Positions 1-7,381 of a stretch of 43,634 nucleotides of DNA are shown piece by piece. Source of the stretch: Bacteroidales bacterium UBA1745 (GTDB lineage Bacteria; Bacteroidota; Bacteroidia; Bacteroidales; UBA932); NCBI GenBank assembly GCA_002314885.1, contig DCHT01000065.1, positions 20,133 to 63,766 of the forward strand, given 5' to 3'. The translations under genes were made by a program, and so were the position numbers. The number at the start of each line of letters is the position of its first letter. Position 1 is the first letter of the stretch. The notes under the pieces are model-generated. The model was not told the DNA's origin and ran no database searches. It was given only the letters and a program-made list of their open reading frames with translations.

Positions 1-49
1 TCATATCGGTGTTGCTGCTGCCGATAACCAGAATGCTATTAGTTTTCAT
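1..49 (-). CDS. ribokinase-type PfkB sugar kinase, 5' end only
   Basis: On the minus strand an ATG at 47-49 opens a frame that stays open to the window edge and reads MKTNSILVIGSSNTDM. The VIGSSNTDM string matches the N-terminal beta-strand and substrate-binding segment of ribokinases in the PfkB family, which phosphorylate ribose or a related sugar with ATP. Only 16 codons are present, so substrate and completeness cannot be judged. The gene is transcribed divergently from the Nudix gene that starts at 118. Confidence 0.6.
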   Translation of the reverse strand, partial: MKTNSILVIGSSNTDM

Positions 50-102
50 TGCTATTTGATTATGCAAAAACGATTGTGCATATTTGCTCTACAATATTAA
101 TG

Positions 103-110
103 TATTTTTC
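103..110 (+). promoter_or_regulatory. possible -7 element of the Nudix gene
   Basis: TATTTTTC resembles the Bacteroidetes -7 element TAnnTTTG, and a TTTG at 83-86 lies 16 bases upstream as a possible -33 element. The box ends only 7 bases before the preferred ATG at 118, so the transcript would have almost no leader. The last base departs from consensus and the spacing is short, so this is weak. Confidence 0.3.
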
Positions 111-117
111 GCACATA

Positions 118-507
118 ATGAAGACCATCGAGGTTGTAGCGGCCATAATCCGACAAGAGGACATGATTTTCATCACTCAGCGGGGCTATGGCGATTTCAA
201 GGACAAGTGGGAGTTCCCGGGAGGCAAGATCGAAGCGGGTGAAAAGGCGGAAGACGCCCTCAAGAGGGAAATACGCGAGGAGCTGGCGACCGAGATAGAA
301 GTCGACAGGTTCGTCTGCACCGTGGAATATGACTACCCCGCCTTCCACCTAACTATGCACTGCTATCTCTGCCACGTTCTGAGCGGCGAACTCAGGCTCC
401 TGGAGCACGAAGCGGCCCGTTGGGTACCGATTGACGATAAACTCTCCGAGATCGACTGGCTGCCGGCCGACCTTCAGATTATTGCTTTTCTTAAGGGAAT
501 AGCCTAA
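118..507 (+). CDS. Nudix hydrolase, MutT/8-oxo-dGTP diphosphatase-like
   Basis: A 129-residue Nudix protein that should hydrolyse a nucleoside triphosphate to the monophosphate and pyrophosphate, probably as a housecleaning enzyme for oxidised or unwanted (d)NTPs. The Nudix box is clear: GKIEAGE, seven residues, then REIREEL, which carries the metal-binding glutamates. The Gly expected after REUxEEx is Ala here (EELATEI), a substitution I recall from small Bacteroidetes members. The frame extends back to an ATG at 49, but the 23 extra residues are unlike any family N-terminus, whereas MKTIEVVAAII is typical, so the start at 118 is preferred. The exact substrate cannot be read from sequence. 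The following operon begins 10 bases after the stop. Confidence 0.85.
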   Translation: MKTIEVVAAIIRQEDMIFITQRGYGDFKDKWEFPGGKIEAGEKAEDALKREIREELATEIEVDRFVCTVEYDYPAFHLTMHCYLCHVLSGELRLLEHEAARWVPIDDKLSEIDWLPADLQIIAFLKGIA

Positions 508-512
508 CTTTG
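482..512 (+). promoter_or_regulatory. promoter of the iorA operon
   Basis: TAACTTTG at 505-512 is an exact TAnnTTTG -7 element. TTG at 482-484 lies 20 bases upstream, in the -33 position. The -7 box overlaps the stop codon of the Nudix gene (505-507). The iorA ATG at 518 follows five bases after the box, so transcription would begin at or next to the start codon and the mRNA may be leaderless. Confidence 0.6.
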
Positions 513-517
513 TAGAT

Positions 518-2110
518 ATGGCAAAAAAACTTTTATTAGGCGATGAAGCAATCGCCCTCGGTGCTATTGATGCCGGTCTGAGCGGCGTCTATGCATATCC
601 GGGAACTCCGTCGACCGAGATCACGGAATTCATCCAGAACAACAAGCTCGCCCGCGAGAGGGGCATCCACAGCCGCTGGTCCACCAACGAAAAGACGGCA
701 ATGGAAGCGGCTCTCGGTATGAGCTATTCGGGAAAAAGGGCGCTCGTATGTATGAAGCACGTCGGAATGAACGTGTGTGCGGACGCATTCGTAAACAGCG
801 CAATCACAGGTGTGAACGGCGGACTTGTAGTCCTTGCCGCCGACGACCCCTCGATGCACTCCTCCCAGAACGAGCAGGACAGCCGCTTCTATGCGAAGTT
901 CGCTATGGTTCCGATATTCGAACCAAGCAACCAGCAGGAAGCCTACGATATGGTCGGAGCAGCCTTCGAGCTCTCCGAATCGCTGAAGGTCCCTGTCGTG
1001 ATGAGGGTTGTGACCAGACTGGCACATAGCCGTGCTGCCGTGACCGTCGGAGAGGCCCGCGACGAGAATCCTCTCAATGTCTCCCGCGACAGCTGGGTGC
1101 TGCTCCCAGGCATTGCAAGGAGGAAATATGTGGAACTCCTCGGCAAGCAGGACGCAATGGGCGAAGCGGCTGAGACGTCTGTCTTCAACAGGATTGAGAA
1201 GGCGGAGAAACCGTCTGTCGGAATCATCGCCTGCGGAATCGGCTACAACTATGTAAAGGAAGCCGCAGGAAATCAGTTCGACATAGTAAAGGTCAGCCAG
1301 TACCCTATCCCTGCTGAGAAGATTAAGGAACTCGCCTCACGCAATGATTCGATAATGGTTGTCGAGGATGGCCAGCCGGTAGTGGAAGAGCAGGTAAGAG
1401 GCCTGCTCGGAGCCGGATATCCGCTTTGTGGACGCCTCACAGGCGATCTTCCTCGCACCGGAGAACTGACCCCTGACTGCGTTGCAAAGGCACTCGGCCT
1501 CCCAGGAGGTCCGGTCTTCGAACCTGCCAAGAACCTCGCCGCACGTCCTCCGCAGTTCTGCCAGGGCTGTGGCCATCGCGACGTATATACAGCCCTCAAT
1601 CAGGTGCTCGCAACCTATCCCGACTACCGTGTATTCGGCGATATCGGCTGCTACACCCTCGGTGCCCTGCCTCCTTTCCGTGCGCTTTCCAGCTGCGTGG
1701 ATATGGGAGCATCCATAACTATGGCCAAAGGTGCCGCTGACGCCGGCTTCTTCCCTTCCGTTGCAGTCATCGGCGACTCGACCTTCACCCACAGCGGTAT
1801 GACAGGTCTCCTCGACGCCGTGAATGAGAACAGCAATATAGTAGTAGTCATCTCCGACAACCTCACCACCGGTATGACCGGAGGCCAGGACAGTGCCGGC
1901 ACCAACCGCTACGAGGCCATCTGCGTCGGCATAGGCGTCGATCCGGCCCACGTCCGCGTGGTAGTGCCGCTCCCTAAGAATATGGAAGAGATCACAAGGG
2001 TGATCAGGGAAGAGATCGAATACAATGGAGTTTCAGTCATCATCCCTCGCCGCGAGTGTATGCAGACCCTGCAGCGCCATCTCCGCGAGGCCAAGAAGAA
2101 CGCGAAATGA
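518..2110 (+). CDS. iorA: indolepyruvate ferredoxin oxidoreductase, alpha subunit (no ferredoxin domain)
   Basis: Large TPP-dependent subunit of the 2-oxoacid oxidoreductase that converts aryl pyruvates (indolepyruvate, phenylpyruvate, 4-hydroxyphenylpyruvate) plus CoA to aryl-acetyl-CoA, CO2 and reduced ferredoxin. The 530 residues hold an N-terminal pyrimidine-binding domain (AYPGTPSTEITEF near 25), a CQGCGHRD motif at 348-355, and the TPP-binding domain with GDIGCYTLG at 374 and GDSTFTHSG about 50 residues later. Canonical archaeal IorA is about 600-650 residues and ends in two [4Fe-4S] ferredoxin motifs. This protein stops just after the TPP domain and has no CxxCxxC repeat, so electrons must leave another way. 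iorB follows with an ATGA overlap. Substrate preference within aryl pyruvates is inferred. Confidence 0.88.
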   Translation: MAKKLLLGDEAIALGAIDAGLSGVYAYPGTPSTEITEFIQNNKLARERGIHSRWSTNEKTAMEAALGMSYSGKRALVCMKHVGMNVCADAFVNSAITGVNGGLVVLAADDPSMHSSQNEQDSRFYAKFAMVPIFEPSNQQEAYDMVGAAFELSESLKVPVVMRVVTRLAHSRAAVTVGEARDENPLNVSRDSWVLLPGIARRKYVELLGKQDAMGEAAETSVFNRIEKAEKPSVGIIACGIGYNYVKEAAGNQFDIVKVSQYPIPAEKIKELASRNDSIMVVEDGQPVVEEQVRGLLGAGYPLCGRLTGDLPRTGELTPDCVAKALGLPGGPVFEPAKNLAARPPQFCQGCGHRDVYTALNQVLATYPDYRVFGDIGCYTLGALPPFRALSSCVDMGASITMAKGAADAGFFPSVAVIGDSTFTHSGMTGLLDAVNENSNIVVVISDNLTTGMTGGQDSAGTNRYEAICVGIGVDPAHVRVVVPLPKNMEEITRVIREEIEYNGVSVIIPRRECMQTLQRHLREAKKNAK

Positions 2111-2685
2111 AGAAGGACATAATACTCTGCGGTGTAGGAGGACAAGGCATCCTCAGCATCGCGACCATCATAGGCGAGGCCGCAACAAGGGCAGGACTCA
2201 ATCTCAAGCAGGCTGAAGTCCACGGTATGAGCCAGCGCGGCGGAGACGTGCAGAGCAACCTCCGCCTTTCGACCGAGGAGATCTACTCCGACCTCATTCC
2301 GCTCGGCAGGACGGACGTGGTGATCAGTATGGAGCCTATGGAGGCTCTCCGCTATCTCCCATATCTCGCTGCAGACGGCACCGTCGTGACCTCCAGCAAG
2401 CCATTCATCAACATTCCTAACTATCCGGACGAGTCTGCCCTCAACGCAGAACTCGACGCCCTGCCATCGGCCGTGCGACTCGACATTGAAAGCGTTGCAA
2501 AGGACTGTGGAAACGCCCGTGGGGCCAATATGGTCCTCCTCGGAATGGCCGCCCCATATATCGGAATCCTCAGCGTAGACCAGATCCGCGAGGCGATTGC
2601 TGTCGTCTTCGCCAGGAAAGGCCAGGAAATCGTCGATGCCAACCTCAAAGCCTTCGACGAAGGAGTGAAAGCAAGCAAAAACTGA
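2107..2685 (+). CDS. iorB: indolepyruvate ferredoxin oxidoreductase, beta subunit
   Basis: Small gamma-type subunit of the 2-oxoacid oxidoreductase, 192 residues. The N-terminal GVGGQGILSIATIIGEAA and the downstream HGMSQRGGDVQSNLR are the hallmarks of the POR/KOR gamma family, which binds CoA and completes the active site. The chosen start is the ATG at 2107, which shares ATGA with the iorA stop; it gives the normal N-terminus MKKDIILCGVGG. A longer frame from 2056 would add residues lying inside iorA. The overlap implies translational coupling and equal stoichiometry with IorA. Confidence 0.88.
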   Translation: MKKDIILCGVGGQGILSIATIIGEAATRAGLNLKQAEVHGMSQRGGDVQSNLRLSTEEIYSDLIPLGRTDVVISMEPMEALRYLPYLAADGTVVTSSKPFINIPNYPDESALNAELDALPSAVRLDIESVAKDCGNARGANMVLLGMAAPYIGILSVDQIREAIAVVFARKGQEIVDANLKAFDEGVKASKN

Positions 2686-2700
2686 TAACACAATAAAGCT

Positions 2701-4008
2701 ATGATCCACAATCCCCAGATGGAGTGCATGCCTCGCGAGGAAATGCGCAAGCTCCAGAGCGAAAGACTTATCGCCACGGTAAAGAAATGCTATGAGAACG
2801 TCCCATTCTATAAGAAGAAGATGGACGAGCTCGGCGTCAAACCCGAAGACATCAAATCGATCGACGACATCTCAAAACTGCCTTTCACGACCAAGTACGA
2901 CCTCCGCGACGAGTATCCTTTCGGACTGGAAGCAGTACCTCATACCGAAGTACGCCGTATTCACGCATCCAGCGGCACCACAGGCAAGCCTGTAGTCGAC
3001 ACATATACTGAGAATGACCTCAGGAACTGGGCTGAAGGCGTAGCCCGCGTGATGGCCGTCGCAGACATAGGCCCGGGCGACACCGTACAGGTCAGCTATG
3101 GCTACGGTCTCTTCACCGGAGGCCTCGGCGCACACGACGGAGCGGCCCTCCGCGGCGCCGTACAGCTCCCGACTTCTGCAGGCAACACCGAGAAGCAGAT
3201 TATGCTGATGCAGGACTTCGGCAGCAATGCCCTCTGCTGTACTCCTAGTTATGCAATGCACCTCGCTGAGGCAATCCACGAGAGCAAGGTGGTTTCCGTC
3301 AACAAGATGAAGCTGCGTGCCGGTTTCTTCGGCGCCGAACCTTGGACGGACGGTATGCGAAAAGAACTCGAGCAGAAGCTCCATATCAAGGCATACGACA
3401 TATATGGACTCACCGAAATGTCCGGCCCTGGCGTCGGCGGAGAGTGCGAATATCAGGACGGTACCCACCTCTGGGAGGATATGTTCTATCCGGAAATCAT
3501 CAATCCTGACACCCTCGAGCCTTGCGCTCCGGGCGAGTTCGGAGAACTTGTCTTCACTTCGCTCACCAAGGAGGCAATGCCTATCCTGCGCTACCGCACA
3601 CGCGACCTCACCAGGCTCATCTACGAGCCTTGCCGCTGCGGCCGTACTGCTGTCAGGATGGACCGCATCCTCGGCCGCTCAGACGATATGATGATCATCC
3701 GCGGCGTGAATGTGTTCCCATCCCAGATCGAGACCTGCCTCACCGAATTCCCTGCATTCCAGCCATACTATTTCATCACCGTGGACCGCGTGAACAACGA
3801 GGACACCTTCGACCTCGACGTCGAGCTCAAGCCTGAGTTCTACACCGTTGAGCTCCACGAGCAGATCAAGTACCTCAAGCCTCTCTTCGACAGGATCGTA
3901 AGTATGGTGGGCATCAAGCCGAACATCCACATCAAACCGCCTTACGGCATCGAGAGGTCAGTCGGAAAGGCAAAGCACGTACTTGACAAGAGAGATTTCA
4001 CCAAGTAA
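2701..4008 (+). CDS. paaK: phenylacetate-CoA ligase (aryl-acetate:CoA ligase, AMP-forming)
   Basis: 435-residue member of the PaaK branch of adenylate-forming enzymes, which join phenylacetate or a related aryl acid to CoA using ATP. Visible motifs are the phosphate loop SSGTTGKPVV (about residue 91), YGLTEMSGPG in the acceptor/adenylate region, and RTRDLTRL followed by GRSDDMMIIRGVNVFPSQ, typical of the PaaK C-terminus. CRCGRT suggests the small Cys cluster seen in many PaaK homologues. It begins 15 bases after iorB and its stop overlaps the next start (TAATG). Next to IorAB it can either activate arylacetates for reductive carboxylation or, in reverse, recover ATP from arylacetyl-CoA. Direction is inferred, not shown. 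Confidence 0.88.
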   Translation: MIHNPQMECMPREEMRKLQSERLIATVKKCYENVPFYKKKMDELGVKPEDIKSIDDISKLPFTTKYDLRDEYPFGLEAVPHTEVRRIHASSGTTGKPVVDTYTENDLRNWAEGVARVMAVADIGPGDTVQVSYGYGLFTGGLGAHDGAALRGAVQLPTSAGNTEKQIMLMQDFGSNALCCTPSYAMHLAEAIHESKVVSVNKMKLRAGFFGAEPWTDGMRKELEQKLHIKAYDIYGLTEMSGPGVGGECEYQDGTHLWEDMFYPEIINPDTLEPCAPGEFGELVFTSLTKEAMPILRYRTRDLTRLIYEPCRCGRTAVRMDRILGRSDDMMIIRGVNVFPSQIETCLTEFPAFQPYYFITVDRVNNEDTFDLDVELKPEFYTVELHEQIKYLKPLFDRIVSMVGIKPNIHIKPPYGIERSVGKAKHVLDKRDFTK

Positions 4009-5321
4009 TGAAGATTTTCAGCGAAGAAATGGTGGCAGAGGCCGTCCGCGTCAGCAATGTCGCGGACCTCAGCCACGCCACGATAGGCGAAATGCTCCTG
4101 GTCGCACAGTACCTCGAGCAGAAGACCGGTGTGCCTTTCGTCCGTATGGACCAGGGCAGCCCGGGCCTTCCTGCCAACAGATACGGCATTGAAGCCGAGA
4201 AGAGGGCCCTTGACAGCGGGATAGGCTCACAGTACCCTGCCGCCGCCGGAGTCCGCGAGCTCAAGGAAGCCGCCAGCGAATTCGTCAAGGCGTTCATAGA
4301 CATAGATATTTCGCCCCGCGCCTGCATCCCGACCGTGGGCTCGGTTGCCGGTTCCTTCGGCTCGTTCATAGCCTGCTGCCAGCGCGACCCGCGCAAGGAC
4401 AAGGTCCTGTTCATAGACCCCGGCTTCCCTATCCAGAAGAGTCAGCTCCGCGTGCTGGGCATACAGTGGAAGGAGTTCGACATATATGAATATAGAGGTG
4501 AGAAGCTCCGCGCAAAGCTCGAGGAAATGCTTGCGGACGGAGACGTTGCGGCGCTCATCTACTCCAACCCGAACAACCCGGCGTGGATTTCCCTGGAGGA
4601 GTCGGAGCTCCGCATCATAGGCGAACTTGCCACCAAGCACGACGTAATAGTCCTCGAGGACCTCGCCTACTTTGCGATGGACAACAGAAGGGACCTTTCA
4701 CATCCCTACAAAGCTCCTTTCGTACGCACTGTCGCACGCTACACCGACAATTACATCCTGATGCTCTCCTCAAGCAAGATATTCAGTTATGCCGGTCAGC
4801 GTATGGCGCTCGTCTGCATCAGCGACAAGCTCTTCGACCGTCAGTTCCCTGCCCTTGCGGCCAGGTATCACGACACCGGAGTATTCGGTCCGACCTTCAT
4901 CGCGTCCATACAATATATGATTACGAGCGGCGCTACAGCGACCACCCAGTATGGCTACGCGGAGATGCTGCGCCTCTCCTGCGAGGGCAAGATAGACTTC
5001 GTGGCCGACACCAAGGAGTATGCCGTCCGCGCCCAAAGGATGAAGAAGATCTTCTGCGACAACGGCTTCACCATCACCTATCCGCGCGATGTCACGGAGG
5101 ACATAGGCGACGGTTTCTTCTTCTCCCTGTCCTATCCGGGCCTCACAGGCTCCGAACTTGTCACTGAACTCGTCCACTATGGCGTGTCCAGCATCAACCT
5201 CGACACCACAGGCAGCCATCAGCAGGGCGTCAGGGCCTGCACTTCAAGGATGAGGGAGGAACTCTATCCCGTCCTCGAGGAAAGAATGAAAATGTTCAAC
5301 GAAGACCATAGCAGGCGATGA
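4008..5321 (+). CDS. class I/II PLP-dependent aminotransferase, probably aromatic
   Basis: 437-residue fold-type I aminotransferase. Key elements are SNPNNPAW (186-193), where the Asn contacts the cofactor; EDLAYF with Asp218, which pairs with the pyridine nitrogen; and SSSKIFSYAGQR with Lys257 as the Schiff-base lysine and Arg265 for phosphate. Family members interconvert amino acids and 2-oxoacids. Position between paaK and a thioesterase in an ior operon suggests Phe, Tyr or Trp and their oxoacids as substrates, with an omega-amidase two genes downstream hinting at glutamine as amino donor. Both are inference. The start at 4008 overlaps the paaK stop by one base. Confidence 0.82.
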   Translation: MKIFSEEMVAEAVRVSNVADLSHATIGEMLLVAQYLEQKTGVPFVRMDQGSPGLPANRYGIEAEKRALDSGIGSQYPAAAGVRELKEAASEFVKAFIDIDISPRACIPTVGSVAGSFGSFIACCQRDPRKDKVLFIDPGFPIQKSQLRVLGIQWKEFDIYEYRGEKLRAKLEEMLADGDVAALIYSNPNNPAWISLEESELRIIGELATKHDVIVLEDLAYFAMDNRRDLSHPYKAPFVRTVARYTDNYILMLSSSKIFSYAGQRMALVCISDKLFDRQFPALAARYHDTGVFGPTFIASIQYMITSGATATTQYGYAEMLRLSCEGKIDFVADTKEYAVRAQRMKKIFCDNGFTITYPRDVTEDIGDGFFFSLSYPGLTGSELVTELVHYGVSSINLDTTGSHQQGVRACTSRMREELYPVLEERMKMFNEDHSRR

Positions 5322-5731
5322 CACTCCTGGAATTCCTTAACGAAAACGACAAGTTCGCAAAGAGCATAGGAGCCCAGCTTACGGAGATAAGCGAAGGCTA
5401 TGCAAAGGCTCAGCTCACAGTTGGCGAGAACCACATCAACGGTGCCGGCGTGTGCCAGGGCGGCGTGTTCTACACGCTTGCAGACCTGACATTCGCGGCC
5501 GTGGCCAACTCCCACAAGACCGTGACTCTGGGCATCTCGAACACTATCACTCTCCTGAAGTCAGCCCGCCTGGGCGATGTTCTGACAGCGGAATGCCGCG
5601 AGGTACTGGACCATCACAGGCTGCCTTATTGCGATATGCGCATCACCAACCAGAACGGCGAACTGCTCGCCGCTATGACCGGCCTCGCATACAGGACCAA
5701 AGGGGAATGGGACTTCGATAAAATGATGTAG
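5318..5731 (+). CDS. PaaI-family hotdog thioesterase
   Basis: 137-residue hotdog-fold protein of the PaaI/acyl-CoA thioesterase group. The core segment NGAGVCQGGVFYTLADLTF (41-59) matches the family pattern NxxGxxHGGxxFxLAD, with Asp56 in the place of the catalytic acid; the usual His of HGG is Gln here. Expected activity is hydrolysis of aryl-acetyl-CoA to the free acid and CoA, either to release product or as a safety valve that frees CoA. It is fused to the aminotransferase end by an ATGA overlap. Substrate is inferred from context. Confidence 0.82.
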   Translation: MTLLEFLNENDKFAKSIGAQLTEISEGYAKAQLTVGENHINGAGVCQGGVFYTLADLTFAAVANSHKTVTLGISNTITLLKSARLGDVLTAECREVLDHHRLPYCDMRITNQNGELLAAMTGLAYRTKGEWDFDKMM

Positions 5732-5733
5732 AT

Positions 5734-6480
5734 ATGAAAGTCAGCCTCATACAGATGAACATTGCCTGGGCCAGCCCGGAGCAGAACCGCAAGACCGCCG
5801 AAGAGGCCATCAAGTCGGCTCCCGGCAGCGATCTCTATGTGCTCCCCGAGATGTGGAGCACAGGTTTCGCTACCCAGCCCGACGGCATAGCGGAATCGGA
5901 GAATTCCGAGAGTCTCGAGTGGATGAAGAGGATGGCGGCCTCGACTTCTGCAGCAATTGCCGGCAGCCTCGCAGTGCAATGTGCTGACGGAAGTTTCCGC
6001 AACAGGTTCTATTTCGTGAAGCCCTCAGGAGAGGTGACTTACTACGACAAGCACCACCTTTTCACCTACGGCGGCGAGCATCTCAGGTACAAGGCCGGCG
6101 AGGAAAAAGTGATTGTGGAGTGGGCTGGAGTACGCTTCCGCCTCATCGTGTGCTATGATCTGCGCTTCCCTGGATGGGCCCGCAACCACGAGGATTACGA
6201 CGTCCTCCTCTGCGTGGCGTCCTGGCCGACCCCAAGGGTGGAAGCCTGGCGCACGCTCCTGAGAGCCAGGGCCATCGAAAATCAGTGCTATGTCTGCGGA
6301 GTTAACCGCATCGGCAACGACCCGAACTGCGAATACTGCGGAGGCACAGCCTTCATCGATCCATACGGCAATGCCGAGGAGGCACAGAAAAATGCAGCAG
6401 GAACCATCACTTCGATGATTGACCTGACTGCACTCAACGCCTTCCGGGCGAAGTTCCCGGTACTTAAAGACAGGGATTAA
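5734..6480 (+). CDS. carbon-nitrogen hydrolase, omega-amidase/Nit2-like
   Basis: 248-residue nitrilase-superfamily amidase with the full catalytic set: Glu39 in LPEMW, Lys106 in DKHHLF and Cys140 in VCYDLRFPGW. Its length and the LPEMWSTGF segment fit the YafV/Nit2 omega-amidase branch, which hydrolyses 2-oxoglutaramate (the product of glutamine transamination) and 2-oxosuccinamate. That role suits a neighbour of an aminotransferase: removing 2-oxoglutaramate makes glutamine-driven amination irreversible. It starts two bases after the thioesterase stop and is the last gene of the operon. Its end overlaps the convergent MerR gene by four bases. The omega-amidase assignment rests on resemblance and context. 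Confidence 0.8.
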   Translation: MKVSLIQMNIAWASPEQNRKTAEEAIKSAPGSDLYVLPEMWSTGFATQPDGIAESENSESLEWMKRMAASTSAAIAGSLAVQCADGSFRNRFYFVKPSGEVTYYDKHHLFTYGGEHLRYKAGEEKVIVEWAGVRFRLIVCYDLRFPGWARNHEDYDVLLCVASWPTPRVEAWRTLLRARAIENQCYVCGVNRIGNDPNCEYCGGTAFIDPYGNAEEAQKNAAGTITSMIDLTALNAFRAKFPVLKDRD

Positions 6481-7304
6481 ACCCTTTCCACCGGAACCTG
6501 AATGATCGAGAGCCACTTCTCCGGGTCTTCCTGGTTCCAGATGCCGTCGACATAGCAGCAGCGAGGGGCGCCGACTATCTTATAGTTATTGTCCTCAATG
6601 TATTTGAAGAGTTCGGTGTATGACTCGTAGAAGCGGTCGTATGGGCCGTAGTGCTTCATACAGATGGCCGTCGGCACTTCTTCCAGGCGCTTGAACTGGA
6701 TGATTGACGAGTCCTTGCCCATTTCCTCAACCTGCTCGCAGTACTCGATGTCGATGTCCGTCGGCCTGTACTCCTTGCAGTGCTCAATTGTGAAGCTGTA
6801 GCCCGGAGGAGGGCACTTGCAGCCGAGACGCTGCATCTCGGGACCTATGACGGTGCAACACATTTCTCCCATTGCATCATAGCTGGGAATCACCTCACGA
6901 TGGCTTGCCACGATAATCTCCGGCAGCGACTGAATAGAAAACTTTTCCATGTTCTTGATTTCATTGCGGGAGTTCCTCCAGTTGAGCAGTTTCGCCCTTC
7001 GGTCAATCAGTACGCGGAGCTGCCGTTCCGTCTCCTCGATCTTCCGGTCCAGCTGCTCGAGGCTCGGGTCGTGCGAATCATCTTCGTACAGGTCCCTTAT
7101 CTCATCCAGCGAGAAACCCAGACGCTGAAGGTCGCGGATGGCGTTGAGCTTCTGCATCTGACCGACCGAATAATAACGGTACCCCGTCCACTCGTCCACC
7201 TCGTCAGGCAGGAGCAGTTCCTTCTGCTCATAGTGGCGCAAGGTCTTCACGGTCACCTGCATCATCTTCGAGAACTCTCCGATTTTTAACTTTGTCTTAC
7301 TCAT
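6477..7304 (-). CDS. MerR-family regulator with GyrI-like effector domain
   Basis: 275-residue transcription regulator of the BmrR type. Residues about 6-75 form the MerR winged helix (KIGEFSKMMQVTVKTLRHYE, then GYRYYS), followed by a linking helix and a C-terminal half (about 125-275) resembling the GyrI/AraC effector-binding domain that binds hydrophobic small molecules. Such proteins untwist promoters with long spacers when ligand is bound. The gene is convergent with the arylacetate operon, and a palindrome lies in its own promoter, so autoregulation is likely. Whether it also controls the operon is unknown. Confidence 0.85.
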   Translation of the reverse strand: MSKTKLKIGEFSKMMQVTVKTLRHYEQKELLLPDEVDEWTGYRYYSVGQMQKLNAIRDLQRLGFSLDEIRDLYEDDSHDPSLEQLDRKIEETERQLRVLIDRRAKLLNWRNSRNEIKNMEKFSIQSLPEIIVASHREVIPSYDAMGEMCCTVIGPEMQRLGCKCPPPGYSFTIEHCKEYRPTDIDIEYCEQVEEMGKDSSIIQFKRLEEVPTAICMKHYGPYDRFYESYTELFKYIEDNNYKIVGAPRCCYVDGIWNQEDPEKWLSIIQVPVERV

Positions 7305-7331
7305 AATCGCGATTGTTTTTTGCTAGCAGAT

Positions 7332-7365
7332 GCAAAGTTAATATATGACCTTAGGTACGAGTCAA
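7332..7365 (-). promoter_or_regulatory. merR promoter with internal palindrome
   Basis: Read on the minus strand, TAACTTTGC (7332-7340) is a perfect Bacteroidetes -7 element and TTGA (7362-7365) lies 21 bases upstream. Within the spacer is ACCTTAGGT (7348-7356), a 4+1+4 palindrome. A dyad placed in the spacer is how MerR proteins engage their promoters, so this is a candidate operator for autoregulation. The box lies 28 bases before the merR ATG. Confidence 0.55.
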
Positions 7366-7381
7366 GAGTTTTTTTGAGTTT

